Source of the DNA: Xylaria sp. FL1777
Taxonomy: Eukaryota > Ascomycota > Sordariomycetes > Xylariales > Xylariaceae
Assembly: GCA_022578965.1 (NCBI GenBank)
Contig: MU400508.1
Coordinates: 682,001 to 746,000, forward strand
Reading direction: 5' to 3'
DNA length: 64,000 nucleotides
Within the stretch, counting starts at the first letter, position 1. The number at the start of each line of letters is the position of its first letter. This document shows positions 49,394 through 60,313 of the stretch, piece by piece. The notes under the pieces are model-generated. The model was not told the origin of the DNA and ran no database searches. It saw nothing but the letters and a program-made list of their open reading frames with translations. The position numbers and the translations under genes were made by a program.

Positions 49394-51938
49394 AGAGGTA
49401 CTAAGGGAGCGAAGGAAGAGACAGCTGGATTGATAGGATAGTTGCAAATAGACACCATGGAGCTCATTCCGTCACTATCCAGCACGTCAGGAAAGATGAG
49501 TTCCCTTTAAATGCAATGAGAAGATTGCGACTATGATAGGAAGTTAAAGTTCAAAATTAGCCAGGGAGAAGGATGAACGAAGCTATAGGAAGGGGAAAGT
49601 ACGTGGAACGATGAGCCGGCGAGTGAGTGAGTGATTCCTGCAAGGGCAAAGTTATGACTCTCCAGAATTTTGCTATGTTGTGCGTTTTGTCGGAACTCGG
49701 GTTTTTAGCATGGTCCATTTGGTTTGACCTGGACGGTGGTTTCTGTATCATACGTAGGTATCATATCACGCTGTGTCATCTGAAAGCATGTTAGCTTCAT
49801 TTATACCAGGCCGGTGAGCGTTATGGTGATGACAATATATTGTTTTTTTTCTTTTGATTCGTATGTGTACGTATATATGAGTGCTGAGCGCTTGAGCGAA
49901 TCTCCACAGGTAGAATATAAAATTAGGGATTAAGGCTGATACTCCGGTTGAAGCGTAATCATGAGGGTACATGGATAGATGGGTGTATTCCTATCTACAT
50001 AGGTAGATATATAGACTTTATAGATTCACGAAAACGCGCATTATGCGTCCCATCTATTCGAAATGAGTCAGGGAAGAAATAGTTGGAATATACCTAGGTA
50101 GGTATATAACAGGATGTATCTAGACTTACGGTACCTCCTGTGTCTATCTACATGCCGTGTAATTATGCACTGGTCTGCCTTGACCTGATTCCGCTTGGAC
50201 GATCCTTCAGGTAACATGCATGCATACCACCGCTGCTGTCCTTACACGACAGAGCTTGCTTGCATATTGATTTCGAAAGAATAGGTACCTACCTGCCTTA
50301 GGTATGTATGTACATAGAGTGAGTGAATCTGTGCATCGTGGAATGCGTTCGGTTATCAGCAGATGCGCCGGGCCTATCTGGTGTAGCTGATCGACGAATG
50401 CATGCATGCGGGCTGCTGAGCAGACAGACAGGCAAGCAGGCAGGCAGGGAGGCAGGTAGGTAACCGCAGCGGCCTGCTGTGTGCCGTGATTCATCCCATG
50501 TGCCTGCGTATATGGCCGGGGCTAATGCGCGAGACATCTCGGGCGACTTTACTATATGCTCGTGCCGTGACATGGTATAGGGAGTATAGGACCTTACGAT
50601 CCAGCTAAGAAATAGCGAACACGTAGATGAGGCCCTAATCATCGCGGGATATGCCGATACTTACATGAAGAACGACATGGTGAGTGCGAAAAAAAGAAAC
50701 GCCACGTTTGTGAGGAGGGAGGATGGCTTTTGCGGTTGTGAGCACAAGGTTCTATATCACTGGATAGTGTAATATCTATCTAGCTTAATATTACAATCTG
50801 TGCTAATGGCCGGGTGTAGTATAGTGTAGTATATGGCTGAGGACACGATCGTGGAAAACGTCACGGAATGACGAGGTCTCCTGAAACAAATGGTATAGGA
50901 GGGCCAGGGAAAGTAAGAGGTGAAGGTAAAGGCGAGTGACTATGTACAGTCGTAGACTACATGACCTGTATTTAGAGACTCCCGTGTGAAACCTGGTGCC
51001 TGGATGTGGAGATCATTACCGACACAAATTGACGAGGGGAACTTAATTTAGGTAAGTATATTATCTGTCCAGTACATGATCAAATCGGAATTTGCAGCAA
51101 AGGAAGATCACGATCGAGATGCAGAGGGTAAGGGAGGTGAGATGTTGTGAAACTTATGACCCTATTGACTAACTAGGTACATTGCCTGCGTACCTTACGG
51201 TGTCAAGTTGGCCCTTCTCTATTTAGATAGAAGAATGAATGATTTCCTGACAAGCTTATATCCCGAGACGCCTATTGCACACAGTTGATTAGAAATTACC
51301 CGTGTCGTGGGAAAAGGGGATTGGTTGGTCAACAGGCGTTCAAAGGGAATACACGAGGCACTTGAGTTATGCAATTGATGTAAAAGCAAGGTGAGATTTG
51401 GTAAGTTTGTTCCATATTGCAGGACTCTTCCCCAATGTGTTATTTTCTATACACGACATGTTATGGATTACTACTCACACGCTAGAGGGGCATTAGGCCA
51501 GATAGTCAACGTCCTGGGCGAAATTGAGGGTATCCGCATCTCTATGACCATCATGGAAGATGGTATTTGGAACTCCTTTGATTGAATCTCGTGGTAGCCA
51601 ACCTGATGTGATGACCGGTGCTATTCCGTCCGCGTATAGCAGCATATATGCTCTTCTCTCTTCATTCGATATTCTTTTTATTTTTGTTGAGAATGTCTGC
51701 CGGTGTATAAGTACAAGCTAGATAAACCATATCTGTACATCTCGTGTCTTGTCGCCCGTTATTATAGATTGGGCGACAGTGTGCTGACTTGGTAGATGGT
51801 GATATCAACCATCTAAAACCATTTGGTTCAACGGTGATATGTCATCTTCAGGATTGATTGCCCTGTTCGGTATGAGACAAAAAGCTCTAGAGACGGTGTA
51901 GACTGCCACTAAATGAGAAAGATAATTCAAGCTATATC
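49394..51938. other. Intergenic with simple repeats
   Basis: About 2.5 kb with no supported gene. It holds the HSE1 3' flank and the 3' flank of the second Clr5 gene, which converge here. Short frames at 50207-50642 (minus) are composed of translated simple repeats. TACCTAGGTA occurs at 50092-50101. Confidence 0.5.
50421..50462. repeat. CAGG-type imperfect tandem repeat
   Basis: A run of CAGACAGA, CAGG and GGTAGG units, about 40 bases. It gives misleading open frames on the minus strand (Pro-Ala-Cys-Leu repeats). Confidence 0.75.
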
Positions 51939-53784
51939 TCAGGTGTCCTCCAGCAAAGAGCTCCGTTCCAATAGATCAACGGCTTCTTGGATTAGTCTTT
52001 GGTCTTCGTCCAGCTCTATGCATCGATGGAGCCAAGGTTGCTCTATCGTGTGAGGAAATCCATTCTTCTTTTGCGCCATCATAGAAAAATCAGTCCAGCA
52101 TTCATGAAACCACACTGCTACTTCCTGAGCAGCATGTGTGTCGTTGTTGCGAGTATGGAAGTTCTCTAAAGCCGAAATCGCGTCGATGGTTTGCAAATGG
52201 GTTGGCCCATAAGTAGTATAGCAGAAGTGGACGAGATTGCGGCCTATCTGCGTCGCTTCCTCGATATTTTCTTCCCGGTCCTTGATTTCGAACATTGTCC
52301 AAAGGCATTTACACTGTAAATGATTAAATTGTTCGCGGGTGGGTTCTTGCACCGATTCTATCCATGCCAATATTTCTCTTGTCAGTGTGTCTGCTTCAGT
52401 CAGTTTTCCCTGTTGAAGACATAAGCATGCCATCCGAAACTTTGCCTCCTGGAGCAAAAACTGGCTAAAGACCGAGCCCGAAAGAGAAGAAACCATGGCT
52501 TCCAGCGCTTGCCTTGCAAAGGAATAAGAAATCATCCCGCTGCACTGAAGTTGAATGAAGACGAAAGCCATTTGGACCAAACTGGTTTCATCGTCAGGTA
52601 ATAGGCCAACTTCTTCTTTCCAAACACTTAAGTATGATTCAAACAGCACCGCAGCATGTTTTTGAAGTCCTTCTAGGCCGGTAATATTGATTCGCGACCA
52701 AACGTAGTTGAAAGGGTGGTTGGGTGGCAACACGATCGATGTGAGCTTCGAAGCATATTTGAGGAACATCTGTCCGAGGTTCATATTTTGGGATCCAAGT
52801 AGCAGGGCTGCTTTATATGTCGCCAGCCAAAAGAATGGATCGGGATTCCTAAGATGAGATTTGTATTGGTCGAGACAGATATTAAGCAAATCAAACCCCT
52901 CCCGAGTTCGATTATGGGCAATGAGGCTTTGCGACGTTGCTACATAGTGTGCCCAAGTGAAGGCATCTGGCACGGGAGCTGTGCTCGCGACTTGCCACGC
53001 CCCAGATTCGACCGAACTAGCGATGTAGTTCTTGAGTATATGCATACACTCACGTGGGACCTTGAGATCTATGGGATCTTCGAGTCGCGGAGCAAGAGTC
53101 GGCGAAGCTTCAGGATCAGGCGAAGGCGTTCGGCAGACGATATGAGACGATGCTGGTGAAGTGTCGGACCGAGAGGTACTCTGTCCTTTTTCTACCACAA
53201 GAATCTGTTCTAAGACCATGGCTGCAGCGCGATACCTGTGTATGTCAATACATTAGACTCGTATTTAAACCTACACTACAGTAATTCCTAGCCCAGCTAA
53301 ATCGATAAAGAACATGGGATGGGCTGAACGCCCACAGCCCGAAAATCAGGGCACTGAGGGCTACTGTTACAAATACGCACCGATATCGTTGTAGACGGTC
53401 CGGGTTAATTTTACGACCCCGTATGTAGACGACGGAGGGCTTGCCGGCATTCGTCCGAGCTGTCTGCTGGCGAAATATCTCGACGGCATCCTCCGCCTTG
53501 ATCTTCTTCTCGATCTCCCACTGCTGGAAGCGCGCTTTATACATGCGCACACTTTTGAAAGAATAAGTCAATATATTTGTATACACGACAAGAGGCAATG
53601 GTCTAACGGTAGAGAGCCTAATAGCCCCTACTTACGTTGCAAAGAAACTATATTTTTCTTCCATAATTCGCATGGTCTCCTTCAAGGTCTTATTTTGGTC
53701 TCTGTAGAGAGCCGTGATCAAGGATCGATGACTGGCCCAGTCGTTTGCTGTGGCCCAGCCATCTCTGGGACGACTGGTGCCCAT
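51939..53784 (-). CDS. Second Clr5-domain protein with helical C-terminal region (three exons)
   Basis: Exons are 53784-53636, 53551-53381 and 53235-51939 on the minus strand, 538 residues. The Clr5 domain is split exactly as in the gene at 2.3-4.0 kb: DWASHRSLITALYRDQNKTL and ETMRIMEEKYSFFAT in exon 1, then VRMYKARFQQWEIEKKI in exon 2. A basic stretch IRGRKINPDRLQRYR leads over the second intron into a Ser/Pro linker (about residues 115-155). The rest is predicted all-helical and TPR-like, with IVLPPNHPFNYVW (compare LPRHHPLN in the first Clr5 protein) and repeating segments such as LCLQQGKLTEADTLTREIL. TPR-like units mediate protein contacts; no enzymatic motif is visible. A role in chromatin or transcription is inferred only from the Clr5 domain. 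Confidence 0.85.
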
Positions 53785-56232
53785 GTTGAGAGAATAGAAT
53801 GCCAAAGAATATGGGGGGTATTATTAACAGTGATTAAAAGACGGCGATGTGACGTTAACATTGAGGCTGAAGGCGAAACACAACATCACATCGCATGGAC
53901 GGTACGGTATGTATATGTGAGTGTGAAAGTTGTGTGTGATCTCGATAGCGAAGTCAAGTTAAGTGCTGTTGGCTAAAAACGGAGGGTGGTACGTATGGAA
54001 AGCTACGATGAGACTGTATACAAGACGAGGATAAGAATAGATGGACTCAGAACCCATGCTGGACCGGCAGACGAGGGTGCGAAAAGATATCGGTCCTTGT
54101 AGGCAGTATAGGTCGGGGGCACAAATTGGATGACATAGGTACGTAGTATGTGAGGTAGGATAGGACGGGTTTATGTTGGATGAGTATGGGCAGTGCGCAA
54201 TCGACGGATAGTCGCAGAATTAAGAATTACCAACAACTAACTGCCAACAACCCGTCGCAGCCCAGTGGATGTGGGGTCCGAGACAAGGAAAGTAGACAAG
54301 GGACAGACAGGATTGCAGGGGATAATAATTAACTACCTACCTAGTATAGTGTAAGCTCATACTTAAATTGAAGCTGGCGATGGCACTAGTATGTATACAC
54401 TACGGGATTCACGAGACGGTCCCAATCCGGAGGCCGGGAACTCCTAGCGTACACCACTACTACGTACGTACTAGTGCAGTGTTCTGTACCTACGGAGTAT
54501 AGTGTATATACAAGGGACTGCGGGATATGATGATAAATACACAATCAAACGATCCTGTCTGTTATGCCGGTATACATGTATCTATCTGCTCAGTAATATA
54601 TCATATCATCTCCAGAGAAGGCTTCGGGTTTTGACTGCTCACTCACTAGATGTGAGACATTGCGTATCCAATATGATAGACCACAAGCTGAGCTGAGCTG
54701 TGCGACTTGTTCCATGGGCTGAACTGTACAATATATACTGATCGTCAGGTTCTGCTATGTAGATACATACATGTACCAATGTTGTGCCCGGGCTTTGCCT
54801 CTGCAGCCAGCCGGGAAGTAGTATACCGTAGAATACGCAGTAGTGAGGCGTTGGTCATGACAAATATGGTCTATCTGGTATGCCATATGCGTAGTGTATG
54901 GCATACCTACGGCACGGCACCAGGATATATTAATAAAGACTCTTTTCGTTTCGTTGCGTTTCGTTTTGTTGCGTTGTTCAATGTCTCACCGCGACAGAGC
55001 GGTCAGCCAGGAGCCAGGGTGAACTTCAGAAATGTGGTTAGCTAAGGTGTAGCTCGCAATTGGCCAATCAACAACATATGTAACCAATATGTTATACAAT
55101 ACTACGCCAGATAATAGCCATACGCAGTATGAACATGGCTGGTCAGGAGAGCGATGGAACGATTTCATAGGTAGGTAGCATGTAACAGAGTGCCGGTACT
55201 TACTTAGTGTGCCTAAGTATAGGTATGTAGCGTGAGCGAAACTCTGAAGGTGCGGGGTCGCGTAGGAGACGCATGATGCATGTGGAGGAATGTACCTATA
55301 CTAGGTACTTACTTTATTTGCTGACAGGGCACAATGTACATGAGAGATACCTCTTGAGGAGACATCACGTTACATACACACGTACTGCACGTTATAATGT
55401 GCACATAAGTATAGTTGAAAAGGGTATATCAACTACTAATTACGACGGCATCTACATAGAAGGACTAGTGCAGTATGGATAGTACTAATATAAATACATA
55501 TAAACCTACCGAAGTAAGTACTGTGCATGTAGTGCCGAAAGGTAGATTATGTATATGGATTATGCCCAAACTAGAATAGTGTACCAAACCGTGCAACGAT
55601 ACAGTGCTCAAGGCAATGTCAAGCACGATACCGTGGTATGGTCATGTCATGCCACGCTTGGCCACCATGATAGCGACAAATATAGTATAGTAAGGCTACC
55701 TACGTCCCACCAATGCTGTACGGTACTGTACGCAGTAGGTAAGCTCCCACACTACTGTAGGTACCTAGGCGCATCAAGCGCCACACTCGACCTAGGTAGC
55801 TTGTGGCTTGCTGGAGTGAGACCGTTGGCCGGACGAATTGTGTCATAGGTATCGTAAACATACCTAAACCAACCAGCTGCCTAGTGGAGGGATAACAAAC
55901 TGCAAACAAACTCCCTCATCTCAAAACAATGCCTTTATGTCTATAAATATCGGACAGATATGGTGATATCAATCTGTGTACTCAGTGCATTTTACAGCTA
56001 CTCATAAGCTAGCTGGTTGATGCGGTAGGTTGTCCAACGTTCATCATGCCCAGTCTAGCTAGACTAATGACGAGGGAACAGAAAACCAGGCGACAGTTTC
56101 AGCTTCCAGCCGAAGAATAATCTCACATCGGCCGACCCGCCAGCCTACCACATATCTAAGAACACCCACTGCGGACCTGCCGCGCCGAGTTGGCCCGACA
56201 AAGCCTTCCCCGAGAGTCGATTGTTTGCCACC
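53785..56232. other. Divergent promoter region and gene-poor spacer
   Basis: About 2.4 kb between the 5' ends of the second Clr5 gene and the SNF2 gene. Small open frames at 54502-55848 carry no family features, and the DNA is rich in GTAC/CTAC repeats. A CCACCATGG Kozak context marks the SNF2 start at its right end. No RNA gene was seen. Confidence 0.5.
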
Positions 56233-59200
56233 ATGGTACAAGAACAGGCGCCGCCCAAGGCGCCTTTGCGTCCTTCGGGGACCAACGATTCAGATGGAGT
56301 TACCAGTTCACAGCCCGTCGCCTCAAAGAAAGAAGGATCTCAGGCTGCTGCCACTTCGTACACACCCGGCTCTCTCCCCCGCCCTGCTGTGAAGGAAAGA
56401 GTTTACTCGGGAGGCGGTAGTATGGACGACAAGTATGCGAACTTATTCGTTCAACCAAAGAACCGTCCAGAGCATCATCGGCCACAACGAATAAAAGGCC
56501 CGCTCCAACCTACCTTCAAGGACAAGAAGCCTCCCGCGAATCCCATGTTTTCTTCAGTGCCTGGCCCAATGGGCTCGGCCAATAATCCTATAGCAGTAGC
56601 CGATGGCGGTCCTGTCTCCATCTATAGTCAACCGGGTGTCTTTTCTCAGTACGTGGACCCAAAGAAAGCCGCCGCAGATATCAAGGCTCTCTTGGAGGGC
56701 TCTTTGGAGGAAGATGATGAAAAGCCCCCCACGGACACGATTACCGAAGACAAAGCTCTCATTGAGGGGCTCAGAGTTCGACTTCTCCCTCATCAGATTG
56801 AGGGTGTCGAATGGATGAAGAATCGGGAGCTCGGTCCCGTAAAAAAAGGCAAAGTACCCAAAGGTGGCCTCCTGGCTGATGATATGGGTCTTGGGAAAAC
56901 ATTACAGTCTATTTCGCTTATTCTCACGAATTCGAAGCCAGATGATAAACACCCTGGAGTTGAGAAGACCACGCTTGTGGTTGCACCCCTAGCTCTGATT
57001 CGACAGTGGGAAGCTGAATTAAAAGAAAAGATTGAGGACTCTCACAAGTTGAAGGTCCTTGTCCACCATGGACCCCAGCGCACAAAGAGCTTTGAGGATC
57101 TTCGTCGATACGATGTTGTCATCACTACCTATCAGATTCTTGTCTCAGAACATAGCCACTGCAATGGCAGTGTAAAGGCAGGGTGCTTTGGCTTACATTG
57201 GTACCGGGTCATCCTCGATGAAGCACATACAATCAAGAACAGGAATGCTAAGGCTACCAAAGCCTGCTACGAACTACGAAGCGTGTATCGATGGTGTCTG
57301 AGTGGCACGCCAATACAGAATAATTTGGATGAGCTACAGAGCCTGGTTAAATTTTTGCGCATCAAGCCCTACGATGATTTGCGTGAGTGGAAGGACCATT
57401 TTGACGTGCCGATGAAGAACGGCAAGGGTCATATTGCCATCCAGCGACTACACAGCGTGTTGCAGTGCTTCATGAAGCGGAGGACGAAGGACATCTTAAA
57501 ACAAGACGGGGCTCTAAGTACAGGGCCTATAGAAGGCACTGGTGATAAAGACGAGAAGAGCGCAACATCCAGCTTCAAGGTTACAGAACGCAAGGTCGTG
57601 TCTATCGCTGCCCAGTTTGCGCCTGCCGAACGACGATTTTATGACCGCTTAGAGAAGCGGACAGATAAGAGCCTGGAAGCGATGATGCGTGTCAAGGTTA
57701 ACTACGCCAGTGCTTTGGTACTTCTATTACGGCTCAGACAAGCATGTAACCACCCAAAACTAGTGGAAGGGAAGCTAGAAAAGGACAAAGATGCATTATC
57801 AGAGGAGACTCGGCCGAAGAAGAATGACGAAGACGTTGATGCTCTTGCAGACATGCTAGGTGGGCTCGACGTCGAAGCTAAGCATTGCGAAATTTGCGGT
57901 TGGGACTTGGATGGAGAACATCGCCAGCCTGGAACCGACAAATGCAAAGCGTGCTTTGCAGACCTTGAATATTTCAAACACCACGAAGAGGGTGGCGATT
58001 TGAAGGCACCCAAGGTGAAGGTCAGAAACAAGAAAAGATCCAAGAAGGTCACAAATAAAGAGCCAATAACAGAGGAGGTCGAAGCAGAGACATTTGTTAA
58101 ACGAAAGCCTAGAAATAGACGCGCTATTATTGATTCTGATGACGAAGAGGAGGAAGGCGAATGGATTGTTTCTGGCGATGAGCAAGGATCACTTCGCTTG
58201 GGCAAACCCGGCGGCACTGACGATGAGAATGCTGAGGGCGAGGGCGAGACTATAAATACGGAAGACTCTGAAGAAGACGAGTCACAGGAAGGAAGCCGCT
58301 TAGACAGTTTTATTGTGGATGATGGCGAAGACACAAAGCCGGATGATTTAAAGAGAGCTATTGAAGCCACAGACTCGGATGATGATGACCTCGAGTCGAT
58401 TTCAGCTATGCAGGCTCGGCTGTCACAAAGGCCCTCCCAGACATCTAAACAATCAGATGAGGGGAGCGATGGTGACTCTGAATCTGATGACGCATCGAAC
58501 TCTGTAAGTGATGAAGGAATTTCCGAGTCAGAATTACACAATGACTCGGACTCTGAAGAGGATTCTTTCCTACATGACCGGCAGAACAGGCGCCAGCAAG
58601 TGCCACATGTCCTTGCCTCGGCCAAAATCCGCCAATTGATATCAATCTTACACGGGGAAGTTCAAGAGCATAAGTTCATCGTCTTCTCGCAGTTTACATC
58701 AATGCTGGACCTTGTTGAGCCTTTCCTTCGCAAGGAGGGCCTCAAGTACGTACGCTACGATGGCGGGATGAAGAACGACGCGCGTGAGGCATCGCTGCAC
58801 AGTCTCCGCAACGATAAAAATACACGCGTGTTGCTCTGCTCTCTCCGGTGCGGTGCACTAGGTCTCAACCTTACTGCTGCCTCGCGCGTCGTCATCCTGG
58901 AACCTTTCTGGAACCCTTTCGTCGAAGAGCAGGCAATCGATCGTGTGCATCGCCTCACGCAGACCGTGGATGTCATCGTATACAAACTCACAGTCGAGAA
59001 CACCGTCGAAGAGCGTATTCTCGAGCTCCAGGAGAAGAAGAGGCTCCTTGCCGAGACGGCCATCGAGAACGGTGCCAAGAAGGAGTCACTCAAGCTTGGC
59101 TTGAAGGAGATGCTTGATCTCTTCAAGCATATGGGTGGCGGTGGTGATCGAGATGACGACTATATCAGCAAACGCCGTGATCATGATTCGGCTGACGATA

Positions 59201-59301
59201 GCGTCGTTAGCAATGCTACATCACATGGGCGGAACTTGCGGAGCAATACGTCAAAACCACAACATAACCAGGAAAACGACGTTTGGGGACGTCGGTGGTA
59301 A
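56233..59301 (+). CDS. SNF2-family DNA-dependent ATPase with interlobe zinc motif
   Basis: A single exon of 1022 residues. The start is the ATG at 56233 in a GCCACCATGG context; the frame upstream has no other ATG. Helicase lobe 1 carries Walker A in LADDMGLGKT (residues 216-223), the DEAH box at 329-332 (ILDEAHTIKN) and the SGTPIQNNLDEL motif. Lobe 2 starts near residue 800 (KFIVFSQFTSMLDLVEPFL) and ends with QAIDRVHRLTQT at about 900. Between the lobes lie a four-cysteine motif CEICGWDL...DKCKAC (C552, C555, C571, C574) and about 200 residues of acidic, Ser/Glu/Asp-rich disorder. Rad5, Rad16 and Uls1 relatives carry a RING finger there; this four-Cys knuckle is shorter, so ubiquitin ligase activity is not implied. 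It probably remodels chromatin or DNA-bound proteins during repair or transcription. Confidence 0.9.
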   Translation: MVQEQAPPKAPLRPSGTNDSDGVTSSQPVASKKEGSQAAATSYTPGSLPRPAVKERVYSGGGSMDDKYANLFVQPKNRPEHHRPQRIKGPLQPTFKDKKPPANPMFSSVPGPMGSANNPIAVADGGPVSIYSQPGVFSQYVDPKKAAADIKALLEGSLEEDDEKPPTDTITEDKALIEGLRVRLLPHQIEGVEWMKNRELGPVKKGKVPKGGLLADDMGLGKTLQSISLILTNSKPDDKHPGVEKTTLVVAPLALIRQWEAELKEKIEDSHKLKVLVHHGPQRTKSFEDLRRYDVVITTYQILVSEHSHCNGSVKAGCFGLHWYRVILDEAHTIKNRNAKATKACYELRSVYRWCLSGTPIQNNLDELQSLVKFLRIKPYDDLREWKDHFDVPMKNGKGHIAIQRLHSVLQCFMKRRTKDILKQDGALSTGPIEGTGDKDEKSATSSFKVTERKVVSIAAQFAPAERRFYDRLEKRTDKSLEAMMRVKVNYASALVLLLRLRQACNHPKLVEGKLEKDKDALSEETRPKKNDEDVDALADMLGGLDVEAKHCEICGWDLDGEHRQPGTDKCKACFADLEYFKHHEEGGDLKAPKVKVRNKKRSKKVTNKEPITEEVEAETFVKRKPRNRRAIIDSDDEEEEGEWIVSGDEQGSLRLGKPGGTDDENAEGEGETINTEDSEEDESQEGSRLDSFIVDDGEDTKPDDLKRAIEATDSDDDDLESISAMQARLSQRPSQTSKQSDEGSDGDSESDDASNSVSDEGISESELHNDSDSEEDSFLHDRQNRRQQVPHVLASAKIRQLISILHGEVQEHKFIVFSQFTSMLDLVEPFLRKEGLKYVRYDGGMKNDAREASLHSLRNDKNTRVLLCSLRCGALGLNLTAASRVVILEPFWNPFVEEQAIDRVHRLTQTVDVIVYKLTVENTVEERILELQEKKRLLAETAIENGAKKESLKLGLKEMLDLFKHMGGGGDRDDDYISKRRDHDSADDSVVSNATSHGRNLRSNTSKPQHNQENDVWGRRW

Positions 59302-60313
59302 CCTTCTTCTGGATTCGTCGTTGTTGGTGCTAATCAAGCGTTGTATCCGATAATGTGACGACGTAACGCAAGGTGTTCTGGTGTCCCGATGCGACAGCTA
59401 CCTAGCTGCTGCATGAAACGGCGTCTAGGTAATCGGTTTGACCAAATGGAAGGGGTCCCGGTCTTCATTTTCGGTTTCATAGAGCAACAGGAACGAACGC
59501 AAATAGACGCACTAGGTATGACGGGAAACGGGTTATGATGACGGATTTCTTACTTATTTCATGTCAGATTAGGCCTCTTCTCAGGGTAGAATACATGACT
59601 GTGTCCGTTTTAACTCAAGACTGAAAGGTTCACGAGAGACAGCTTGCCTCTTTCAGTTGGCTCCTCTGTCGTCTTCAAAATTTCCTTGCCAAGGATTCAT
59701 CAAGTAATTAACATACCTCCTTGATTTCTTCGGATGGTGTCTTAACTTCAGGAGGCTTGTACGCGACGTGATTCGTGGGCACGCAGATATGATTACATCT
59801 AAAGAATATAAAGGCTGCGCAATAATGCGACAAGCTGAACCAGTCGGGTTTCAATCGTTCTAAGACCCTCATCGCCAACGACCCAAACTAGGGTATAGCT
59901 TCCTGCAACCCCACAAAGTTACATGTTCAGCTGAGCTCTGACAGCGCTTGCGTCGGAGATATTTCCCTTCCCACAAGTCTACCACTTGCACTTCTATTTC
60001 TCCTGGGTTGCAGCAAGCAGGGTTCCAATGCTGCTAATATAAGGCCCTTATCAGAAATGGAGTTGCAGCTATCCGGCTAGGTGTATATAAGATGACGGAA
60101 AGGCAGGCTTCTACTATCTCGCCTGTGCTTGAGGGCTATTAGTCTAGTCCAGTAGATGTAGATTTATGTATAGAAGATTACTTCAGATCTCGCTCTTGAG
60201 ATGCTATAGTACATTGAACCATTGATAGTCTACCTAGTCACATTCGCCAAAACCTGGGGCTGAAATTAGGAAATCCTTATATTGACTTCGTCGCCGTAGC
60301 AAGCAGAGGACCA
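59302..60313. other. Intergenic
   Basis: This holds the SNF2 3' flank and the HET gene promoter. There are no open frames with family features and no RNA gene. Confidence 0.5.

Noticed and set aside
50207..50642. Minus-strand frames of 95 and 114 codons
   Set aside because: They are mostly translated CAGG/GGTA simple repeats (Pro-Ala-Cys-Leu runs) with no family feature.
53585..53630. TGGTCTAACGGTAGAG resembling a tRNA D-arm
   Set aside because: It lies inside the first intron of the second Clr5 gene and has no matching T-arm downstream.
57702..58625. 307-codon minus-strand open frame rich in Ser
   Set aside because: It is antisense to the acidic Ser/Asp/Glu region of the SNF2 gene; complementary GAn and TCn codons create false serine-rich frames.
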